Positions 8,385 to 16,033 of a stretch of DNA of 64,000 bases are shown here, in pieces; position 1 is the first letter of the stretch; each line of letters opens with the position of its first letter. The stretch is from Castellaniella sp047971665 (lineage in GTDB: Bacteria > Pseudomonadota > Gammaproteobacteria > Burkholderiales > Burkholderiaceae_B), in NCBI RefSeq assembly GCF_047971665.1, contig NZ_JBKEAA010000020.1, positions 124,001 through 188,000 on the forward strand, given 5' to 3'. The notes beneath the pieces were generated by a model that made no database searches, had not been told where the DNA came from, and saw nothing but the letters and a program-made list of their open reading frames with translations. Position numbers and translations under genes: made by a program.

Positions 8385-9887
8385 TCAGTTCTCGTCCACG
8401 GCGCCCGCCATGGCGCCGGAGCGCTGCGCAAGGCCCCGGGTGCGGCTCAGCCGCTCCAGGTAGGCGTCGTCGATGTCACCGGTCACATAGCGACCGCTGA
8501 AGCAGGACGATTCGAACGACTGAAGCGCCGGGTTCAGATCGCGCAGCGACTGTTCCAGATTGCCCAGATCCTGATAGATCAGGCCGTCGGCGCCGATCTC
8601 GCGGGCGACCTGTGCCTCGTCCCGCCCGGTGGCGATCAGTTCCGCCTGGGTCGGCATGTCGATGCCATAGACATTGGGATAACGGACCGCAGGGGCGGCC
8701 GAGGCAAAGAAGACCTTGTTCGCGCCCGCCGCCCGGGCCATGTCGACGATTTCGCGGCTGGTCGTACCCCGCACGATGGAATCATCGACCAGCAGGACGT
8801 TCTTGCCACGGAATTCCATATCGATGGCGCTGAGCTTCTGCCGCACCGATTTCTTGCGCACGGCCTGTCCGGGCATGATGAAGGTGCGCCCCACATAGCG
8901 GTTCTTGATGAACCCTTCGCGGTAATTCAGGCTCAGGCGCGCGGCCAGCTGCATGGCCGCCGGCCGCGAAGAATCCGGAATCGGCATGACGACATCCAGA
9001 TCGCCCAGCCGCAGCGACTTGGCGACCTTGTCCGCGAGATATTCGCCCATCTGCAGCCGCGCATCGTAGATCGAGATTCCGTTCATCACGGAATCGGGCC
9101 GGGCAAAATAGACATATTCAAAGACGCAGGGCGTCTGCTCCAGACCGGGCTCGGCGCAGTCCGCCGTGCTCAGTTCGCCGTCTTCCGTGATGACGATGGC
9201 TTCGCCTGGCGCCACATCCCGCACCAGCGAAAAACCGCTGCCGGTCAACGCCACGGATTCGGAAGCCAGCATCCATTCCGGCCCGACGTCCGTGTCCTGG
9301 CGGCCCAGGCACAGGGGCCGGATACCGTGCGGATCGCGGAAGGCCACCAGGCCGAAGCTGCTGATGTTGGCGATGACGGCATAGGCGCCCTTGGCGCGCC
9401 GATGCACCGCGCGCACCGCCTGGAATACTGCATGCGCATCCAGCGTGACGCCGTTGGACGCCTGCTGCAGCTCATGAGCGAAGACGTTGAGCAGGACCTC
9501 GGAGTCCGAGTTGGTATTGATGTGGCGCCGGTCGTGCTTGAAAAGGGACTCACGCAGTTCGCGCCAGTTGGTCAGATTGCCATTGTGCGCAAAGGTGATC
9601 CCGAACGGGGCATTGACATAGAAAGGCTGGGCCTCGTCCACGCTGGCGCTGGAGCCCGCCGTGGGATAACGCACCTGCCCCACCCCGCTGTTGCCGGGCA
9701 GCGCCCGCATGTTGCGTGTGCGAAAGACATCGCGCACCAGGCCATGCGCCTTGTGCATGCTGAAAAAATGATCGTGCGCCGTGGCGATGCCAGCGGCATC
9801 CTGGCCCCGGTGCTGCAACAGCAGCAGACTGTCATAGATCAACTGATTGACGGGGCCGCGCCCCATCACACCCACGATTCCGCACAT
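8385..9887 (-). CDS. purF: Amidophosphoribosyltransferase
   Basis: First committed step of purine synthesis: PRPP plus glutamine gives phosphoribosylamine. The protein (500 residues) has C2 as the N-terminal glutaminase nucleophile (MCGIVGVMG), the class II amidotransferase segment THNGNLTNWRELR with NTNSDSE, and the C-terminal PRPP-binding motif VLLVDDSIVRGTTS. YREGFIKNRYVGRTFI is the conserved PurF stretch. Last gene of folC-dedD-cvpA-purF, 15 bases after cvpA. Confidence 0.97.
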   Translation of the reverse strand: MCGIVGVMGRGPVNQLIYDSLLLLQHRGQDAAGIATAHDHFFSMHKAHGLVRDVFRTRNMRALPGNSGVGQVRYPTAGSSASVDEAQPFYVNAPFGITFAHNGNLTNWRELRESLFKHDRRHINTNSDSEVLLNVFAHELQQASNGVTLDAHAVFQAVRAVHRRAKGAYAVIANISSFGLVAFRDPHGIRPLCLGRQDTDVGPEWMLASESVALTGSGFSLVRDVAPGEAIVITEDGELSTADCAEPGLEQTPCVFEYVYFARPDSVMNGISIYDARLQMGEYLADKVAKSLRLGDLDVVMPIPDSSRPAAMQLAARLSLNYREGFIKNRYVGRTFIMPGQAVRKKSVRQKLSAIDMEFRGKNVLLVDDSIVRGTTSREIVDMARAAGANKVFFASAAPAVRYPNVYGIDMPTQAELIATGRDEAQVAREIGADGLIYQDLGNLEQSLRDLNPALQSFESSCFSGRYVTGDIDDAYLERLSRTRGLAQRSGAMAGAVDEN

Positions 9888-9902
9888 AAGAATGAATTCC
9901 GA

Positions 9903-10391
9903 CTAATAGGGAAGCAGTTCCGCCACCTGAGCAGGCAGCAGCGATTTGACTTGTTGAAATCCCCGCACGGCGGCGGCCGAGGTGCGCGCATCCCGCCACC
10001 AGGGTTCCAGGGGCAGCTGCGTATAGCCGGCCAGGCCCACCAGGGCCAGAACCAGCACCACGCCGCGCACGGCGCCGAACACGGCGCCCAGGCCATGGTC
10101 GGCCGGAGTCAGGCCGGTGCGATCGATCAGCGCGCCCAGCGCCATGTTCAGCAGGCCGACCAGCAGCAACGCAAGGATGAAGACCGCGCCATAGGCAGCC
10201 AGCGTGCGCAGCAGCCCATTGTCGATCAGCCCCAGCAGCCAGCCCGATGCGCTGGGCCCCCACCAGATGGCGGCCACGAAAGCGGCGACATAGGCGACAA
10301 GCGCCAGGACTTCGCGCAAGAAACCGCGCAGCAGGCCGATCAGGGCGGAAATACCCACGATGGCCAGGACGAAATAGTCGAAGCTGGTCAC
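9903..10391 (-). CDS. cvpA: CvpA family membrane protein
   Basis: Small inner-membrane protein (162 residues) with about four hydrophobic segments, starting MTSFDYFVLAIVGISALIGL and containing the family hallmark GFLREVLALVAYVAAF. CvpA was named for colicin V production but is more widely linked to envelope homeostasis; its biochemical role is unsettled. It directly precedes purF, the arrangement found in enterobacteria, and overlaps the preceding SPOR-domain gene by four bases. Confidence 0.92.
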   Translation of the reverse strand: MTSFDYFVLAIVGISALIGLLRGFLREVLALVAYVAAFVAAIWWGPSASGWLLGLIDNGLLRTLAAYGAVFILALLLVGLLNMALGALIDRTGLTPADHGLGAVFGAVRGVVLVLALVGLAGYTQLPLEPWWRDARTSAAAVRGFQQVKSLLPAQVAELLPY

Positions 10392-11293
10392 TTGCCGGAG
10401 ATCAGGCCGTTCTGGTAACCCAGTGCCCGCAGCCGGGTCTGGGCCGCCTGGGCGGCTTCGTGGGAGCCGAACGGCCCGACCCGCAACCGGTAGACGGTCC
10501 GGCCGTTGGACTGGCCGCTCTCGACGTAGGCGTCGGAGACACCCGATTGACGCAGGCTGTCGCGACGCGCCAGCGCATCCGGCTCGGTCGTGTAAGCCGC
10601 GACCTGGAGGTAGTAGCGGCCCTCTGCGGCGGCGGGCTTGGGCTTGGCGCTGGCCGTGGCCGGGGTCTTGCCGGCCAGCAGCGCCAACGCGACAGAGCCA
10701 TCATCGGTCCGGTCGGTCGGCGTGCGGCCGGCTGCGGGTTTGTCGGTGCTGGCGCGATCAGGGGGCTGGCTGGCGGTGGCCGCAGGCTTGTCGTGCGATG
10801 CGTCAGAGGGCGTCCGGGCCGGTTTGGTCGATGTCGTGCTGGAAGCGACCGCCGTCGAAGACGGGGCGGATGATTGCGCCGATGTGGATGCCTGCGCCGC
10901 TGCGGGCTTCTGAGAGGAGGTCTGGGCAGGTGCCTGGGCCTGGGCGGACGTACCCGACGCCGCGGTCGTCGTGACGGCATTGCCCGAGGACACCGTGCCC
11001 CCGGAAGATGGATCCCGGACGGTTCCCGGCGCGGCCGGAAACTCTGTCGCCAGCGGATCGGAAGTCGCCGGCAGGCGGACGGCGGGCGCGGGCACGACGA
11101 TGGGCGGATGCGGATCCCCGGGCGGCGTTTCGTCAAACAGCCAGGGGACGACGATGACGGCCACCAGCACCAGGGCCAGTGCGCCGATCAGGCGGCGGCG
11201 GGCCTTGACGCGCAGTTCTCGGAGTTGAGCCTCGGTTTCAGCGGATCGTGCCGGAGCGCGCTGTCCCGTTTCGGTTCCCTTGCGAAAAAACAT
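10388..11293 (-). CDS. DedD-like SPOR domain protein
   Basis: Predicted bitopic inner-membrane protein of 301 residues. It has a short cytoplasmic N terminus, one membrane helix at about residues 36-52 (IGALALVLVAVIVVPWLF), a long low-complexity Ala/Ser/Thr/Pro-rich periplasmic linker of roughly 150 residues, and a C-terminal SPOR domain (YYLQVAAYTTEPDALARRD to the end) that binds denuded septal peptidoglycan. Position between folC and cvpA matches dedD of enterobacteria, a cell-division accessory protein, but the linker is not conserved so the symbol is withheld. Confidence 0.88.
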   Translation of the reverse strand: MFFRKGTETGQRAPARSAETEAQLRELRVKARRRLIGALALVLVAVIVVPWLFDETPPGDPHPPIVVPAPAVRLPATSDPLATEFPAAPGTVRDPSSGGTVSSGNAVTTTAASGTSAQAQAPAQTSSQKPAAAQASTSAQSSAPSSTAVASSTTSTKPARTPSDASHDKPAATASQPPDRASTDKPAAGRTPTDRTDDGSVALALLAGKTPATASAKPKPAAAEGRYYLQVAAYTTEPDALARRDSLRQSGVSDAYVESGQSNGRTVYRLRVGPFGSHEAAQAAQTRLRALGYQNGLISGK

Positions 11294-11339
11294 CGTGCAA
11301 TCAACCCATCAAAAGTGGCGGATCGATCTATGGGCCCGA

Positions 11340-12752
11340 TCAGGACAGGACATCCCGGCCCTCGCGGCGCAGGACGTCGAGCACGGGGCCGACCGTGGCA
11401 AACGATCCAAACACGAGGATTCTATCATTGTCGGTCGCCTGTCTCCGCGCTTCAGCAAAGGCTTGTTCCGGACTGTCGAAAGTTGAAACCTGCACGTCCC
11501 GGGGCGCCACGGCGGGCCGGGGCGCGGCGCGCACACCGGGCTTGTGTCCGTTCGCGGGCCGGGCGATCTCGCTGGTCTGGGCGAGGAAGGGATCGGCGGG
11601 CGCCTGATCGCCGCAAATGCGGCGCACGATGATCGCCAGTTCCTGCGCGGAGGTACCACGCGGCCCGTCCAGCGTAGCGCACAGCCAGCGATCCACCCGG
11701 CGCGACAGGCGCGACAATGAGGTTTCGATATCCTTGTCGCTCAGCATCCCGACCACCGCGTAGGTATGCGGATAATGGCCCATGCTGTCCAGATTCTGGC
11801 CCAGCGCCGAGGTTGCGTGCGGATTGTGCCCCACATCCAAGATCGTGGCAGGCAGCCCCGGCAGGATCTGCATGCGCCCCGGCAGATTGACGTGGAGCAG
11901 CCCCTGGCGCACATCCTGCTGGGTGACCACCAGGCGGTCGCGCAGAGCTTCCAGGGCCGCCAGCGCAGCCGAGGCATTCAGCAACTGATTGGCGCCACGA
12001 AGTGCGGGATAGCCCAGTGCGTTACGACGCTGCGAACGCCCGCCATAGGCCCATTGCTGGCGATCGCCGGAATAATTGAAATCGACCCCGACGCGCCAGA
12101 GATCGGCGCCGATGGTTTCGGCACGGTCGATCACGGTCTGGGGCGGCACCGGATCGGCGCAGATGGCGGGCCGGCCCGGACGGAAGACATGCGCCTTTTC
12201 CAGTCCGATCGCTTCGCGTGTATCGCCCAGGTACTGCATATGGTCCAGATCCACGCTGGTCAGGATCGCGCAATCGGCATCGAGCAGATTGACGGCATCC
12301 AGCCGGCCGCCCAGCCCGACTTCCAGCACGACGGCATCCAGACGGGCCGCCTGGAACAGCAGCAGGGCCGCCAGCGTGGTCATTTCGAAATACGTCAGGG
12401 TAACGCCGCCGCGCGCGGTTTCGATGCGCTCGAATTGCGTCACGATGTCCGCATCCACGGCCTCCTCGCCATTGATGCGGATGCGTTCATTGAAACGCAA
12501 CAGATGAGGAGACGTGTATTGGCCGACCTTGTAGCCGGCGCTGAGCAGCATGGATTCCAGCATGGCACAGGTGGAACCCTTGCCATTGGTCCCGGCCACC
12601 GTGATCTTGACGCAGTCGAGGGACAGCGCCAGGCGTTCGGCCACCTCACGGATGCGGTCCAGCCCCAGATCAATGGCTTTCGGATGCAGGGTTTCGAGGT
12701 AGGCCAGCCACTCGGCCAGTGCGGCGCCCGGCGCGGGAGCAGAAGAAGACAT
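11340..12752 (-). CDS. folC: Bifunctional dihydrofolate synthase/folylpolyglutamate synthase
   Basis: ATP-dependent ligase that adds glutamate to dihydropteroate and then to tetrahydrofolates. The 470-residue protein shows the Mur-ligase-like P-loop TVAGTNGKGSTCAM at about residues 51-64, the HLLRFNERIRING stretch, YFEMTTLAALLLF and LDVGHNPHA of the ligase fold. The ATG at 12752 has no recognisable Shine-Dalgarno sequence and lies only 22 bases downstream of a strong hairpin that ends the pdh operon. In many beta- and gammaproteobacteria accD precedes folC; here lpdA does. Confidence 0.95.
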   Translation of the reverse strand: MSSSAPAPGAALAEWLAYLETLHPKAIDLGLDRIREVAERLALSLDCVKITVAGTNGKGSTCAMLESMLLSAGYKVGQYTSPHLLRFNERIRINGEEAVDADIVTQFERIETARGGVTLTYFEMTTLAALLLFQAARLDAVVLEVGLGGRLDAVNLLDADCAILTSVDLDHMQYLGDTREAIGLEKAHVFRPGRPAICADPVPPQTVIDRAETIGADLWRVGVDFNYSGDRQQWAYGGRSQRRNALGYPALRGANQLLNASAALAALEALRDRLVVTQQDVRQGLLHVNLPGRMQILPGLPATILDVGHNPHATSALGQNLDSMGHYPHTYAVVGMLSDKDIETSLSRLSRRVDRWLCATLDGPRGTSAQELAIIVRRICGDQAPADPFLAQTSEIARPANGHKPGVRAAPRPAVAPRDVQVSTFDSPEQAFAEARRQATDNDRILVFGSFATVGPVLDVLRREGRDVLS

Positions 12753-12774
12753 TGAATCGAATCAGCAATGAGAA

Positions 12775-12806
12775 AACGGCAGGTGCCGATATTAGCACCT
12801 GCCGTT
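12775..12806 (-). terminator. Intrinsic terminator of aceE-aceF-lpdA
   Basis: A perfect 12-bp stem: AACGGCAGGTGC (12775-12786) with GCACCTGCCGTT (12795-12806), eight-base loop. Read on the minus strand it is followed by TTTTCTCATT, a short U-rich tract, placing it about 80 bases past the lpdA stop. The plus strand has no T-run, so it is oriented to stop pdh transcription before folC. A weaker 8-bp inverted repeat (12845-12852 with 12874-12881) lies nearer lpdA. Confidence 0.8.
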
Positions 12807-12886
12807 CCCTGATGCGGGCCGCAGCCCTATTGCGCGCAAGGAGGATGACCGTCCGCCAGCCGCAGGGCCGCACACGGTCATGCCGG

Positions 12887-14683
12887 TTATTTCTTGCGGG
12901 CGGGCGGCACATCCGTGCAATGCCCGTCGGCGACTTCCGCGGCCATGCCGACCGATTCGCCCAGGGTCGGGTGCGGGTGGATGGACTTGCCGATATCCAC
13001 GGAATCCGCGCCCATCTCGACGGCCAGCACGATCTCGCTGATCAGATCGCCCGCATGCGTGCCGACGATCCCGCCGCCCAGGATGCGGCCGGTTTCCGCA
13101 TCGAACAGCAGCTTGGTGAAGCCCTCGTCGCGACCATTGGCGATGGCGCGGCCCGATGCCTGCCAGGGGAACAGGCCTTTCTTGAGGGCAATGCCGTCCT
13201 TCTTGGCTGCCTCTTCGGTCAGACCGACCCAGGCCACCTCGGGGTCCGTATAGGCCACGGAGGGGATCACACGCGCATCGAAAAATGCCTTGTGTCCGGC
13301 AATGGCCTCGGCCGCCACATGCGCCTCATGCACGGCCTTGTGCGCCAGCATGGGCTGGCCCACGATGTCGCCAATGGCGTAGATGTGCGGCACATTGGTG
13401 CGCATCTGCTTGTCCACATCGATGAAGCCCCGGTCCGACACCGCCACGCCGGCGTTTTCGACGCCGATTTTCTTGCCATTGGGCGAACGTCCGACAGCCT
13501 GCAGCACGAGGTCGTAGCATTGCGGTTCCTTGGGGGCGGATTCGCCCTCGAAAGTGACCCAGATGCCGTCTTCCTTGGCTTGCGCGCCCACCGTCTTGGT
13601 ATTGAGCATGACATGGTCGAAGCGCTTGGCATTCATCTTGTCCCAGACCTTGACCAGATCGCGGTCGGCGCCTGTCATCAGGGTGGGCAGCATCTCCACG
13701 ACATCCAGGCGAGCGCCCAGCGCGGAATAGACCGTCCCCATCTCCAGACCGATGATGCCGCCGCCGACGATCAGCATGCGCTTGGGGACGGATTTCAGGG
13801 CCAGTGCGCCGGTGGAATCGACGATCCGCGGATCGTCCGGCAGGAACGGCAGTTTTACCGACTGGCTGCCGGCGGCGATGATGGCCGAGGCAAACTTGAC
13901 CGTCGTCTGGCCGCCGTCCGCCTTGGCCACCGTCAGGTGGTGCGGATCGGCAAAGGTACCCACGCCCTGGATAATCGTGACCTTGCGTGCCTTGGCCATG
14001 CCGGCCAGTCCGCCGGTGAGCTTGCTCACCACGCCATCCTTGTAGCCGCGCAGCTTGTCCAGATCGATCGCCGGCTCGCCGAAGGCGATCCCGTGAGCGG
14101 CCATGGATTTGGCCTCCTCGAGCACGCCCACTGTGTGGAGCAGTGCCTTGGAGGGGATGCAGCCGACATTGAGGCAGACGCCTCCCAGGGTGGCATAGCG
14201 TTCGACCAGGACGACTTTCAGGCCGAGATCGGCCGCGCGGAAGGCCGCGGAATAGCCGCCAGGGCCGGCGCCCAATACCAGGACGTCATATTCGCCCTCG
14301 GCCGCGCCGGAAAACTGCGCCGGCGCGGGGGCCGGGGCGGGTGCCGCCTTGGGGGCAGCCACAGGCGCTGACGAGGCGGCGGGCGCGGGGGCCGGGGCGG
14401 ATGCCGCCTTGGGGGCAGCCGCCTGGGCTGACGCCGTGGCTGCGTCAGCGGCCTCGACACGGACGACAGGGGTCCCCTCGGAGACCTTGTCCCCCAGCTT
14501 GACGAGGATTTCCCTGACCACCCCGCCCTGCTCGGCCGGAATCTCCATGGACGCCTTGTCGGACTCCACGGTGATCAGACTCTGCTCGGCCTGGATGGTA
14601 TCGCCCACGGTCACCAGGATCTCGATGACTTCGACCGCGTCGAAATCACCGATGTCGGGCACGTTCAGATCGACGATGCTCAT
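12887..14683 (-). CDS. lpdA: Dihydrolipoyl dehydrogenase (E3) with N-terminal lipoyl domain
   Basis: E3 of pyruvate dehydrogenase: reoxidises dihydrolipoamide, passing electrons through FAD to NAD+. The 598-residue protein is longer than ordinary E3 because it begins with a biotinyl/lipoyl domain (residues 1-78, lipoyl K43 in ESDKASMEIP) and an Ala/Pro linker to about residue 125. The oxidoreductase follows: GAGPGG (138-143) for FAD, the redox disulfide in CLNVGC (C170, C175), GGGIIGLEMG for NAD, and HPHPTLGESV at the C terminus with the catalytic His-Glu pair. This fused layout is known from PdhL of Ralstonia and Bordetella relatives. Ends in PPARKK. Confidence 0.96.
   Translation of the reverse strand: MSIVDLNVPDIGDFDAVEVIEILVTVGDTIQAEQSLITVESDKASMEIPAEQGGVVREILVKLGDKVSEGTPVVRVEAADAATASAQAAAPKAASAPAPAPAASSAPVAAPKAAPAPAPAPAQFSGAAEGEYDVLVLGAGPGGYSAAFRAADLGLKVVLVERYATLGGVCLNVGCIPSKALLHTVGVLEEAKSMAAHGIAFGEPAIDLDKLRGYKDGVVSKLTGGLAGMAKARKVTIIQGVGTFADPHHLTVAKADGGQTTVKFASAIIAAGSQSVKLPFLPDDPRIVDSTGALALKSVPKRMLIVGGGIIGLEMGTVYSALGARLDVVEMLPTLMTGADRDLVKVWDKMNAKRFDHVMLNTKTVGAQAKEDGIWVTFEGESAPKEPQCYDLVLQAVGRSPNGKKIGVENAGVAVSDRGFIDVDKQMRTNVPHIYAIGDIVGQPMLAHKAVHEAHVAAEAIAGHKAFFDARVIPSVAYTDPEVAWVGLTEEAAKKDGIALKKGLFPWQASGRAIANGRDEGFTKLLFDAETGRILGGGIVGTHAGDLISEIVLAVEMGADSVDIGKSIHPHPTLGESVGMAAEVADGHCTDVPPARKK
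14322..14420 (-). repeat. 39-base direct repeat in lpdA linker
   Basis: Positions 14322-14360 and 14382-14420 are identical except for one base (14341 versus 14401), at a 60-base period. They encode duplicated Ala/Pro-rich segments of the flexible linker between the lipoyl and FAD domains, so the repeat changes linker length in multiples of 20 residues without shifting frame. Confidence 0.85.
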
Positions 14684-14693
14684 GCCGTCCCCC

Positions 14694-16019
14694 TTACAGA
14701 ATGATGCGACGGAAGTCTGCCAGCAGACCCGCCAGGTAGGCGTTGAAGCGCGCGGCAGCAGCCCCGTCGATCACGCGGTGGTCGTAGGACAGCGACAGCG
14801 GCAGCATCAGACGCGGCTGGAAGCCTTTGCCGTCCCAGACCGGCTGCATGGCCGAACGCGACACACCGAGAATGGCGACTTCAGGCGCATTGATGATGGG
14901 CGTGAAATCCGTGCCGCCGATGCCGCCCAGGGACGAGATCGAGAAGCAACCGCCCTGCATCTGCGAAGGCGAGAGCTTGCCTTCGCGGGCCAGACCCGCC
15001 AGTTCGGAGGTTTCCGCAGCCAGTTCCATCACGCCTTTCTTGTCCGCATCGCGGATTACGGGAACCACCAGCCCGTTGGGCGTATCCGCCGCAAAGCCGA
15101 TGTGGAAATAGCGCTTGAGCACCAGGTTGTCGCCATCCAGGGACGCATTGAATTCCGGGTATTTTTTCAAGGCTGCGACCACTGCCTTGATCAGGAAGGC
15201 CAGCATGGTGACCTTGGCGCCGGATTTCTTGTTTTCCACGTTCAACTGCTGGCGCAGGGCTTCGAGTTCGGTGATGTCGGCCACATCGTTGTTGGTGACG
15301 TGGGGAATCATGACCCAGTTGCGGTGCAGGTTGGCGCCGGAAATTTTCTTGATGCGCGACAGCGGCTTGGATTCGATCTCACCGAACTTGGTGAAATCGA
15401 CCTTGGGCCAGCCCAGGACGCTGAAACCGCCCCCCGCCGGCACGGTCGAGCCCACGGGGCTGGTCCCGCCCGTGGACAACGCCTGCTTGACGTAGGCGCG
15501 CACGTCGTCGGCCATGATGCGGTTCTTGGGGCCGCTACCCGTGACCTGGCTCAGATTCACGCCCAGTTCACGCGCAAAATGGCGCACCGAAGGCGAGGCA
15601 TGCGGCAGATTGCGCAGGGGCATGTCGGCTTCGGCGAAAGCGGCCGTCGGCGAGGTCCGGTCCGGCGCGCTGGATGCCATGGGCGCAGGGGCTGCGGGCG
15701 CCGAAACGGGCGCGGGGGCCGGTGCGGCAGGCTCGGCGGGTTCCGGCGCAGGCGCAGGGGCCGCCTTGGGTGCACCGCCGGTGACCTCGACCTCCAGGAT
15801 TTCCGATCCTTGAGAGACCTTGTCGCCCAGCTTGACCTTGAGCGCCTTGACCACCCCGCCCACCGAGGCAGGGATTTCCATGGAGGCCTTGTCGGATTCG
15901 ACGGTGATCAGGCTCTGCTCGGCCTCGATCTTGTCGCCCACGGCCACCAGGATCTCGATCACTTCGACCGAGTCGAAGTCGCCGATGTCGGGGACCTTGA
16001 TTTCCACGATATTGCTCAT
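14694..16019 (-). CDS. aceF: Pyruvate dehydrogenase dihydrolipoyl acetyltransferase (E2)
   Basis: Core of pyruvate dehydrogenase; moves the acetyl group from lipoyl-lysine to CoA. The ATG at 16019 gives MSNIVEIKVPDIGDFDSVEV and 441 residues; an upstream in-frame start at 16097 would extend into aceE and is rejected. Domains: one lipoyl domain (1-80, K44), Ala/Pro linker (83-130), a peripheral subunit-binding domain (ASPSVRHFARELGV region), and the catalytic domain ending with SYDHRVIDG, where H414 and D418 are the expected active-site pair. Only one lipoyl domain is present, against three in E. coli. Spaced 14 bases after aceE. Confidence 0.97.
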   Translation of the reverse strand: MSNIVEIKVPDIGDFDSVEVIEILVAVGDKIEAEQSLITVESDKASMEIPASVGGVVKALKVKLGDKVSQGSEILEVEVTGGAPKAAPAPAPEPAEPAAPAPAPVSAPAAPAPMASSAPDRTSPTAAFAEADMPLRNLPHASPSVRHFARELGVNLSQVTGSGPKNRIMADDVRAYVKQALSTGGTSPVGSTVPAGGGFSVLGWPKVDFTKFGEIESKPLSRIKKISGANLHRNWVMIPHVTNNDVADITELEALRQQLNVENKKSGAKVTMLAFLIKAVVAALKKYPEFNASLDGDNLVLKRYFHIGFAADTPNGLVVPVIRDADKKGVMELAAETSELAGLAREGKLSPSQMQGGCFSISSLGGIGGTDFTPIINAPEVAILGVSRSAMQPVWDGKGFQPRLMLPLSLSYDHRVIDGAAAARFNAYLAGLLADFRRIIL

Positions 16020-16033
16020 GTTGTTCGTCCTCC

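Noticed and set aside
12719..14371. 550-codon frame opposite lpdA
   Set aside because: Complementary to a complete E3 with all motifs; no independent start context or domain.
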